Shown here: positions 17,280-25,049 of the stretch, piece by piece | Position numbering within the stretch: the stretch's first letter is position 1 | How the letters are laid out: each line of letters opens with the position of its first letter | NCBI GenBank assembly: GCA_002811645.1 | Contig: PDIP01000141.1 | Location: 26,321-55,881, forward strand | Direction: 5' to 3' | Origin: Corallochytrium limacisporum | Lineage: Eukaryota; Opisthokonta | DNA: 29,561 nucleotides | The notes under the pieces: model-generated | The model's input: only the letters and a program-made list of their open reading frames with translations | Told to the model about the DNA's origin: nothing | Database searches by the model: none | Position numbers and translations under genes: made by a program

Positions 17280-18155
17280 ATGCCGGACGTATCTGCTACC
17301 GTCTTGTTGCTGACCAGTGATGGAGAGCGGTTTAGTCTGCCGAAGGGTTTAAAACAAGTTGTGGTCGTGGGACCAACAGAGATCGGCGGAGGCAAGACTG
17401 CAGCTCAGCGTTATGGGTCGGCCGTGTTTCCGGTTCCGCTATGCGGTGCTGTAGGTGCAATTTCTCGGACGTCTGTGGATATAACCCCTCTGAAAATTGG
17501 CATTACGCAGGCTATCTCCGGGGAAGTTACCATGCTGGACATGGAAAAGGACCTGAGTATTTCTCCTGTAGTCATTGAACCGGTCGCCTTACCGCCGATT
17601 AGTTATGTCACCGCAAGAACTACCCCTGAGAGCGGACTGCTGGTATTTAACTGCGTTACAGAGCAGGACCTTGCGTGCACTTTGGCAATGGCAGTGAGTA
17701 ACACTATCGAAAAGTCAGGAATCCCTAACCTGCACCTGCTAATGGTCGCCAATGCAACAAGCGTCAGCGATGGAAAAGGCAGCAAACCTCCGAGCTTAGA
17801 ATCCGTGTGGGTTCGCAGTGCATCACAGCAGTTGCCAGAGATAGGTGAGGGCAGTGGGGTACCTTTGGATCTTGGTGCAGAGTACGACCTCGTCTCCGCC
17901 TTCGACACCGCTCTGTTTCAACATGGGCTGGTAGTTTTGCAACCGTCAGCTGTGGCAGTTGCCGGTGTGCGCAGCATGGCAATGCGAACTGGTAATGCAT
18001 ATAAGGCCGGTACTTGGGATGTGCGTGCGGCAAACATCATTCAGCTGTTGGGATCGATTGTGTTTGGTGCCAAACTTCGACCAGCAGACTGTGACAGACC
18101 ACAACTTCACTCTGCTCTGAATCCAGCTGAAGGTGAACGGTCAATGTACACGTAA
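17280..18155 (+). CDS. PSMG1: Proteasome assembly chaperone 1 homologue (PSMG1/PAC1, Pba1)
   Basis: A 291-residue cytosolic protein. The strongest evidence is the C-terminus SMYT (288-291): MYT is a hydrophobic-Tyr-X (HbYX) tail, and human PAC1 ends in IYT. PAC1/Pba1 pairs with PAC2/Pba2 and uses such tails to dock into pockets of the alpha ring, guiding 20S proteasome assembly. Alternating beta strands and helices (LLVFNCVTEQDLACTLAMAV, NLHLLMVANA) and the late segment YDLVSAFDTALFQHGLVVL, where PAC1 has a helix plus strand, fit the family. Overall identity appears low, as is usual for PAC1, so this remains a homology inference. It has no signal peptide. Its stop lies 84 bases from that of the convergent PPR gene, so the 3' ends probably overlap. 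Confidence 0.6.
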   Translation: MPDVSATVLLLTSDGERFSLPKGLKQVVVVGPTEIGGGKTAAQRYGSAVFPVPLCGAVGAISRTSVDITPLKIGITQAISGEVTMLDMEKDLSISPVVIEPVALPPISYVTARTTPESGLLVFNCVTEQDLACTLAMAVSNTIEKSGIPNLHLLMVANATSVSDGKGSKPPSLESVWVRSASQQLPEIGEGSGVPLDLGAEYDLVSAFDTALFQHGLVVLQPSAVAVAGVRSMAMRTGNAYKAGTWDVRAANIIQLLGSIVFGAKLRPADCDRPQLHSALNPAEGERSMYT

Positions 18156-18239
18156 AGCAGCTTCACATGTTTGAGAGCCATGAGAATTTCCACCTTCGAC
18201 TAAAAATTGTCTATTTGCTTATTTGAGTCTGCATTGCAT

Positions 18240-20276
18240 TCAGCGCTTGTTCACAATGTCCTTTATAGCCCGGCCCTCGGCAGATGCAACAAACCAATCT
18301 AAATCCTCGTTCCAATGACGCCGAAGGCCCTTGTTGGACAGCGTACGCATCAGGGCGGCAACGTCCGTATGCATGTCAGCAAAATCACGCTGTGCCTTAG
18401 CTGTGTAGTGCTCAGAGTGCTCTCGTAATCTGTGAACTACGGCCGGCACAGTTCTCTGGGCATCCCGAGCCAGCATCATGCCTTTAATAGTGACTAGGAA
18501 CAGCAGCCAATTCGTCTCCACAACACCGACCTGCCCCAGTTCGCCCGGTTGGGCCAATACATTCTCGTCCGTCCAGCCCCAGAATCGTTCCAGGCCTTTG
18601 GCATCCCTGCGACGCGCATATTGACCCATGATGGTGACAATATTGTGAGCATTCAGAGCCAGGCACCGTTCCTCGGCTTCATTGTTTACATTCTTCGGAA
18701 TGATAGCCAGATTCCTTACAAGTCGCTCTGCGTTGTTGGGACCACCACACCGATCAAACAAAGTTAGTGCCACGGTTGTCAAATCAGGACGGACCGGTCT
18801 TGGATCCACTGCCCGCAACATCTGTTCCATGCGTACACGTAGCCAAGGACCATTTAGCTCAAGTCCAAAAGGCTCCGGCTTCAGACTTGATCTGGTGGAC
18901 AAATCAGTTTCCTTTTCCGAAGCCAAAGGTCGGTGACCACGTTTATCGACGGTACTTGGGTCAAGGCTGATTCTCTGTTCCAATCCCAGGGGTCCAATCT
19001 CAGTGGCATCATTGGTCACACTCTCAGTCATGCTAGTCTGGCTCTCTCGCTCGACAAAATCAAGATACTCACTGTAAAGCCGCAGTAGAGTCCTACAACC
19101 CGGTGGATCCAGGACTTCCTCTGATTCGACGTATACCGTAGCCATGTCGAAAGCATCTCCCAATCTTCCCAGGTTAGACATAGATGTTACTAATTGAGTG
19201 TAAGTCTGTCCGTCCGGTTTCACGTCCATCCTACGCATAAGCTCAAGCACAGCCTGTATACCATCTGCACTGATTCTGCCCTTAGCCACTTCCCTCAGAT
19301 ACTGATTGAAGAACTTAACGTCCATCGGTGTGTCAGTTTTGCTCAGCGCGTTCAGTAAATCATCTAGTCCACTTTCATCCCTCTGGGCGGTCACAACAGT
19401 CAAAGCCCCGGTCATGAAATTGGCGTCGATGGAAATGGAGTGTTCGATGAGCTGTGAATACCAATACCTCATCTCCTGGACGGCATTCTCTTCCTCCGAT
19501 CCTGCGACCATGCACAATTCAATCATCCGAGTGTCCGGTAGCCCCCCCCTCTCATCAATCCACTCCGAGTACAACATTCGGGCAAAAGTGACATTGCGGT
19601 GCATGGCCGCATTACGCAGTGCCTCTCTATAGTGATCCCCCGTGGTGGGCACATTATGCTGTTTCATCAGCCGTAATGTGTTTTGCACTTTGCTAGTCGG
19701 CGCACGAAGACTGTTTAGACACCGCAGGTACTGGCTGAAGATGAGGCGACCCTTGGTACTCCAGGTAGGATACAAAAACTGAAGCAAATCGTCTGCTAAA
19801 TGCTCCAGCTTGGATGATTCAGCATCCATTACTATCTTCGGGTTGCAGTTCGCGAATGCCCTCCCCAGGGTGGCAGCGCTCAGTGATTTAGTCTTGACCG
19901 CCATACTAATCGTATCCCGCAGCCCGATATATGTCGGAATGTGTCCCAAATGTTCAAAATTTAGGCCATGCTTTGCACGAGCATGCGTTTTGTGTCGATC
20001 TACATGTTTTTCTTTACTTGGTCCGCCTTTACCATTCACATAGTTCCTACTAACTGACAGCACTGAACACAGTACGCTTGACGGTGTCCCATGCGGTCGC
20101 GGGGGTATTAGGATTGACAAAGACCCACTTGCTTTCGAATACGTTGATGAAAATATTAATGCTCTGTTAAAGCCTATTCCTTGTGTTAAGCGGCGGTCCA
20201 GCCGCCATAATCCATACATGACTGTTGGGTCATTGAAAATTGCCTCATGTCCCGCACGGGCATATTTGGCTAACAA
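18240..20276 (-). CDS. Mitochondrial pentatricopeptide-repeat (PPR) protein
   Basis: A 678-residue helical-repeat protein. PPR proteins bind organellar RNA and act in its processing, stability or translation. The N-terminus (about 1-75) is rich in Arg, Ser and hydrophobic residues and poor in acidic ones, as in a mitochondrial targeting sequence. PPR-like helical pairs are clearest at about 320-385, including AVLELMRRMDVKPDGQTYTQ followed by LVTSMSNLGRLGDAFDMA. Weaker repeats appear from about 165 to 320. A low-complexity charged stretch lies around residues 415-475, and the last 200 residues are helical without a clear repeat. I cannot assign a specific RNA target or a yeast orthologue. The start at 20276 keeps the targeting-like N-terminus. 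A GGGAGTCTATTTT element lies about 370 bases upstream. Confidence 0.75.
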   Translation of the reverse strand: MLAKYARAGHEAIFNDPTVMYGLWRLDRRLTQGIGFNRALIFSSTYSKASGSLSILIPPRPHGTPSSVLCSVLSVSRNYVNGKGGPSKEKHVDRHKTHARAKHGLNFEHLGHIPTYIGLRDTISMAVKTKSLSAATLGRAFANCNPKIVMDAESSKLEHLADDLLQFLYPTWSTKGRLIFSQYLRCLNSLRAPTSKVQNTLRLMKQHNVPTTGDHYREALRNAAMHRNVTFARMLYSEWIDERGGLPDTRMIELCMVAGSEEENAVQEMRYWYSQLIEHSISIDANFMTGALTVVTAQRDESGLDDLLNALSKTDTPMDVKFFNQYLREVAKGRISADGIQAVLELMRRMDVKPDGQTYTQLVTSMSNLGRLGDAFDMATVYVESEEVLDPPGCRTLLRLYSEYLDFVERESQTSMTESVTNDATEIGPLGLEQRISLDPSTVDKRGHRPLASEKETDLSTRSSLKPEPFGLELNGPWLRVRMEQMLRAVDPRPVRPDLTTVALTLFDRCGGPNNAERLVRNLAIIPKNVNNEAEERCLALNAHNIVTIMGQYARRRDAKGLERFWGWTDENVLAQPGELGQVGVVETNWLLFLVTIKGMMLARDAQRTVPAVVHRLREHSEHYTAKAQRDFADMHTDVAALMRTLSNKGLRRHWNEDLDWFVASAEGRAIKDIVNKR

Positions 20277-20570
20277 CCATAGCTGCAGCTTTAGTTCACC
20301 CTTTTTATAATCATAGGCCCACTGAGATCCAAGAAAAATTGCCTTCAGTGGCTAAGTATAATGATTCATCTCATATGATCTCATGAATCAAAAATACCAG
20401 GACACGACGCCAGAACAGCGCTGTCACTGGCAGCACAGTAATTGTTAGGCGTGGATTCATTGACCGGAGAAAGGGGCCTTGAGGGCCCGCACCGGTCTCA
20501 GACACGCTCGCCAGGGAGGTGGATTTCAAGTGGGAAGTGCCGCTCTCCTTGGCCCACACCGAGAGAGGCC

Positions 20571-20597
20571 CCCTCCCCCGCCCCGGGGGGGGGGGGG
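20571..20597. repeat. C/G tract upstream of the PPR gene
   Basis: Cytosine runs (20571-20584, interrupted by single T and G bases) run directly into thirteen guanines (20585-20597), giving CCCCGGGG-type palindromic sequence. It lies about 300 bases upstream of the PPR start. Confidence 0.7.
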
Positions 20598-20638
20598 TTC
20601 GTTTCGCGGTCGGAGGGCAGTCTCTCCAGCAATGAAAT

Positions 20639-20651
20639 AAAATAGACTCCC
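20639..20651 (-). promoter_or_regulatory. GGGAGTCTATTTT element, copy 3
   Basis: An exact 13-base match, on the - strand, to the elements at 146 and 16905. It is in the sense direction of the PPR gene and about 365-375 bases upstream of its start codon, almost the same distance as copy 2 from PAC1. Confidence 0.45.
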
Positions 20652-20666
20652 GATTAGCTCCTGGGG

Positions 20667-20906
20667 TCAGGGCAGTCGCCTTGGTGCAGAACTTTCTAGT
20701 GTTCGTAGGTTTTGGTCCTTATGAAGATCACGAAGGTGAATATCCTCGCAGATGAAGGGCATGTAATCGTACGGTGACATTCCATACTCCATGAACGATT
20801 GCATACTGCGTTGCACTTCACCGTATTCTATTGTGGACAAAACCAAGACAAATGAGAGCAAACAAGAAGGACGAGAGCAAGGAAGATTGTAGTCAAACCG
20901 GCACAT
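20667..20906 (-). CDS. Possible small gene, unrecognised
   Basis: A 79-codon frame begins with a Cys- and Leu-rich segment and continues with a more natural, Tyr/Met/acidic-rich part (MQSFMEYGMSPYDYMPFICE and onward). The DNA under the first part is pyrimidine-rich and ends in CACAATAG, like an intron acceptor, so the true product might start in another exon or at the internal ATG of MQSF. I could not find a donor that keeps the frame open. No family is recognised, and the frame could be chance. Confidence 0.2.
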   Translation of the reverse strand: MCRFDYNLPCSRPSCLLSFVLVLSTIEYGEVQRSMQSFMEYGMSPYDYMPFICEDIHLRDLHKDQNLRTLESSAPRRLP

Positions 20907-22455
20907 GGCAAACGTGAGTTACACTTCGATATATCCGACTCTAGCTCTAGCATTCTCGATGGCCAGCGTACTCAATGTTCGAGATATCACCACGAAATCC
21001 TAGAAAAGCCTATGCAGTCCAGTCAACACTGTCCCTTCTGATCCATTGTGTCTGCCTTCGGAGGAGGGCTCATGCCTGGGAGCCGAAGCGAGAACCTAAG
21101 GACTGCAACTCATTGCGAATACCACCGTTGGATTCAGCATTCACTTCCAGAGCGTCTTCATGAAACAATACGTGAGTGGCCTTTCGGGGGGTTGGGGGGT
21201 CTAACCTCTCCTTACCCGGTTTTCGTCCGAATAAACTTGGTGTAAGTTGACTCAGCATAAAATAATTATACCACAAACTCAAATGGTATTCATTACCACA
21301 GAAAGTCCTGCGCCTGTTATGCGCCTAGGATCTAACATACCAGACTCATACACTCCTGCCAGCCAGTCTTCATTAAGTGTTTTCAAATATTGAGGTACAT
21401 ACCATCCTTGGGCACCCGGGGCATGTCAATCTTAGGTATTTTAGCCAACTTACTTGCGATTGGCCCTGGTTGCTGCCGGCTCCTCGACTCCAGATTTACT
21501 GCAGAAAATCGGAAAGTGGGCACAGGCCCAGATCTACTCTTCTCATTTAAGGGAATCCTTTTATGGGCAAGTATTGCGCAAATTTCCCTTTTGCTCACTA
21601 TACGGCTGCACTGCCGGTATCAGTCCCTTCCCCAGGGAAACCTCCATCGATCGCGTCTTACTACCGGTGCTTCGACGGAGGAAACGCCATCTTGTGGCTG
21701 CAGTGGTCCTTGACCTTTCGATTTGACAGAACACAGTGGGCAGGGAAACACATGGAGGATCTGGGAGAGCTACCAACGTAATCCGTCGACTCGTCAAAGA
21801 AAGCCAGCAAGTTTTGCCGAGAATTATGGCAAAACAAGGTTGAGTAATCAAGAATGGGTCTGTTGCCCTCTGTGTCCGCACCCTTACCCACTTCGCCGCC
21901 CAGGCGATGGGTGCGCAGGTCACTATGCCTCTACCACCCGCATTTTGAGATCTCTGGCCCCGCCCTCCCCCCTGATGGCTCTGTGATTGTCCTTGGCACA
22001 GCAGTGGATGGACACTACGCGAAGACGAGAAATCGGGAGCCATAGAAAATGGAAGACATGTAGGGTGTATTCTGTTGCTGACCTGCAACGCTAATTTTTT
22101 TTCCTGTGCGCAAGGCGCGCACAGACTTCGCAGTTGAAATAGTCAAAAGGTTGGTAGGAACGAAGTCGGTGAGCGAGAGGGGCTTTGGGGGAAGGAGAAC
22201 TAGACCCCTTCAGACTGTCTTCGATGCTGTGCGTCCACGTACCGCCTTCGAACAGCCCTTATTCCGAAGATCACACAGGAAATCAATTACTGAAGACCTC
22301 AGGGCCTCCTAATGAGACAGCTATATTGCTTGAAGTCACTTGCACGAAAGGGTACTTAAACCATCCTGCGCTCATTTGGATACTTGAGATCCTCAGACAC
22401 AGATCTCGAACCTAAAGACTATGATCATCAGGGAAGATATTTTGCATCATTAACC

Positions 22456-23175
22456 ATGCTCTCAAAGCTTGCCATCGTTACTTTTGCTTTTGCCATGGGC
22501 GCTCAGGCCAGACCCTCTGGGTCTGCCGCTGAACCGTCCTCCGGCAGCCCTTCTTCAACTGGTGCGGACACCACTCAAACTGACATTCCTGGAGAGATCT
22601 ACGAGGGTTGCTCTCTGCCCCTCAGCTACCGCGGTTGGACGGACTGTGACAACATCTTCGAACCTTATCAAGACATCCTGAAGTCTCAAGGTTCTGATAG
22701 CTTCCATGGTCAAATATGGTACAATGTGCAGGGTGAGATTCAACGACAGTTCGGCGAGAACGGCGACTGCAACTTCCTTGGTATCGATCGCATTCGATTC
22801 TATCCCCAATATGACTACGCCTATGACTACTACACTTCCCGTCTATCTGTTTGGAACGGAGACACGGAAATCACGTTCCGCTGTCCCTCTCGTAATAACA
22901 ATCTGGTTGTGAGGATTGACGGCCCCAGTGATCAAACTCCAACTCGCCTGGACTGGAATTCTCCCTGGTACTCTGGAGTCTACGGCTCCGTCCTCTACAA
23001 CCAAGACGAACCCGTTCCGCGTGGTAAATATCCACCTCTCTTCCAAACCGATAGTGGTTCCGCCCGATGCAGGGTCGTCTTCAGAGGTGAAGATGAGGAG
23101 GCTTTCCAACAATTTGTCCGCCAGAATGCGGTGCTTGACGACGCACCTGGCGAGAATGAAGAGGACGAAGACTAA
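22456..23175 (+). CDS. Small secreted acidic protein of unknown family
   Basis: From the ATG at 22456 the protein has 239 residues. An in-frame ATG at 22384 would bury the signal peptide, so I prefer 22456. Residues 1-18 form a clear secretion signal (MLSKLAIVTFAFAMGAQA). A Ser/Gly/Thr-rich linker follows to about 45, then a globular part with cysteines at 52, 64, 105, 143 and 205. It is rich in Tyr and Trp, including YDYAYDYY near 119-126. The tail GENEEDED is very acidic. The odd number of cysteines leaves one unpaired or used between chains. I do not recognise the family. A secreted effector-like or cell-wall protein is possible. An AATAAA lies 155 bases after the stop. It is separated from the divergently oriented Agd3-like gene by a fragment-rich spacer. 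Confidence 0.75.
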   Translation: MLSKLAIVTFAFAMGAQARPSGSAAEPSSGSPSSTGADTTQTDIPGEIYEGCSLPLSYRGWTDCDNIFEPYQDILKSQGSDSFHGQIWYNVQGEIQRQFGENGDCNFLGIDRIRFYPQYDYAYDYYTSRLSVWNGDTEITFRCPSRNNNLVVRIDGPSDQTPTRLDWNSPWYSGVYGSVLYNQDEPVPRGKYPPLFQTDSGSARCRVVFRGEDEEAFQQFVRQNAVLDDAPGENEEDED

Positions 23176-25049
23176 ATCATTCATTGTTGTACCGGCGTCT
23201 CCTTCCATTTGACATCTTTTGAGTTGACTTTACTTTCGACGTTAAATATCGGAGCTGACCTACCCCTGCTGTACTCAACAATTCCACGCCGGGTCAAAGG
23301 GAGTCTCTTAAAGAAAATGATGCGTATATCAATAAAGAGTCCGTACAATGATCAGCATGAGAGTTCCATGTGATCTTTTTTATTGCAAATTAGTGACCCA
23401 GCAACATAATGGAGAGCAAGATATACAACAGACTCTCGACAGATCTTCGTAGCGTTTAGCATTGGAGCCCCAGGTCCCCATCGGTCAGTGGTTCCACATC
23501 GTTCGAAAAAGCAACCTACTTCTTCCCTCCGTCGAACCAAGAAGTACTCCAAACCTCCAACTCAAGTGCGATCTTTCTTAGTCCTGATGGCACAGATATT
23601 TATGTCGACAACACTGTCAATCAGAGTTTTCAACATGCCACTGCCTTGAGCGAACCCCATGTTGAAGTTTCCTTTCCACCAGCAGCCCAAAGTGACTTGA
23701 GTGCGTTTCGTCCAGTAGGGGTTTGGAAAGCTCTGGTCTGATCTGGCCACCGATACCCTCCCCCCCCCCAACGCGAACAAGGTTTTTGCGAACTGTTATT
23801 TCAGACACAGTGTATGTCACCATCAATAGATCGTAATGCGGGCCGCCAAGTCTTAGGTGTTACCAACAGGTATTTTTCCTTCGAATTCTGGGAAGGCATC
23901 ATCCTACTTTTAATATGTGTCTATCGGTTTCATTTTTTTTTATGGACTGCAACTCCGTTCCCAGCCATTCGTACCACGGGGTTTCCGTTTAAACGGGGTT
24001 CCACTGGAGAGTGACATTTCGGTCCGGCCCGTGCCAGTTCGGCGCCAAAGCTTAGACCAGCTGTGTGCGTGCTACTGGAAGCTCAAACAATGGTACCGAA
24101 ACCTGCATACGCGTACCCAAGGTGAACTACATAGCTCCATAGTGGCTAGTGACATGGCAGCCTATCATAACCAGGATGGCACGGTTCCGCATCAAGACTG
24201 GTAGCTATAGGGACGATATAACAGTTGCATGGATAGCACCACGCTGAAAGCAGCATCACTGTATTCAAATTTCGAAACGAGAGTGCAGCAGATAGCTTGT
24301 TGGATTTTCTCCTTGAACAAGAATGTGGGCCTTTGTACCTCTGGATCACCTTTGCACACCCTGCCAATAGCGCGATATCCAGAAATGGGAAGCAGGCTGA
24401 TGGTTTTGGGCAGTGCACCTCCCGCATTCCTTGTCTTCCCGGATTTTTGCCCCCTTCCATTAACGTCCCAGCCAATACCTGCGCTCGAAACTCCGAGGAC
24501 CTGATCCGGTTCGGTGATCACTGCCCAAGTTTTCTGAAATCACAACTGGCTGGCGCGCACTGTCCCAATTGAAGGCGCCGCAAGATGTCTTATGTATTCG
24601 TCTCTTCTTGAGGTTTACCACCGTAGGTTTGGCCGCCATCAGTACCCTCAGTTCACTGATACAGAAAGATGGTGCAAAGGGCGAAATACTTACGGACCCC
24701 TCTTTCTGAGAGACATGTGAGCACCCGACAGCTGTGTGCTACCCATTGTGATATGAAAGACGGACGTAGCCGCCCTTTTCATATGCATGGTGCCCGTCAA
24801 TTCACAGCAGTCTCCGAGCGGTTTGAAAAACTGACCTAGTTGCCGGTCGCTGTGCTTTCTGTTGTTGTCAGATTCTCAGCAATATTTGGCTTTGTCATAC
24901 CAGTGGTACTACGCAATCTTATTATTATTCTAGTTTGGTATATACATATGGCATACACTAGTAGCAGTTGAGTTACTGTTTGTCACATAGAAACACTACG
25001 CAAAAGGGTGTTGGATTCGACGGCCAGCCGTCATTCGTTCCCGTGTGGT
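23176..25049. other. Spacer between the secreted-protein gene and the Agd3-like gene
   Basis: No intact gene is supported in 1.9 kb. The - strand frame at 23352-23780 is open except for one stop, and further coding-like frames without good start codons lie at 24192-24521 (-) and 23917-24204 (+). Polyadenylation hexamers occur at 23331-23336 (+) and 23379-23384 (-). A hairpin (ATATGAAA at 24751-24758 against TTTCATAT at 24777-24784) lies downstream of the Agd3-like gene. The region may hold decayed or spliced genes that I cannot resolve. Confidence 0.4.
23331..23336 (+). terminator. AATAAA polyadenylation signal after the secreted-protein gene
   Basis: AATAAA on the + strand lies 155 bases after the stop codon at 23175, a reasonable 3' untranslated length. 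No other canonical hexamer lies between them. Confidence 0.45.

Larger units (their letters stand above)
20277..22455. other. Long spacer between the PPR gene and the secreted-protein gene
   Basis: No gene is firmly supported in 2.2 kb. The part next to the PPR gene carries a C/G tract (20571-20597) and the GGGAGTCTATTTT element. A 79-codon frame on the - strand at 20667-20906 is the best small-gene candidate, but it is unrecognised. Between 21000 and 22300 there are only short overlapping frames. One + frame near 21450-21590 is faintly reminiscent of the C-terminal part of a tyrosine recombinase, but this is too weak to call. Confidence 0.45.

Noticed and set aside
21451-21600. Frame resembling the C-terminal part of a tyrosine recombinase
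   Set aside because: Only a loose match to the GxW/Y-rich end of such enzymes (LLQKIGKWAQAQIYSSHLRE). No Arg-His-Arg catalytic set, no terminal repeats and no neighbouring transposon genes are seen.
21561-22088. 175-codon - strand frame in the long spacer
   Set aside because: Irregular composition, no domain, and equally open frames on the opposite strand.
22395-22420. Possible tRNA T-loop on the - strand (GGTTCGAGATC)
   Set aside because: The flanking bases do not form a T stem, and no matching D arm or acceptor stem is present.
22384-22455. Upstream in-frame start for the secreted protein
   Set aside because: It would add 24 polar residues before a clean signal peptide that starts at 22456.
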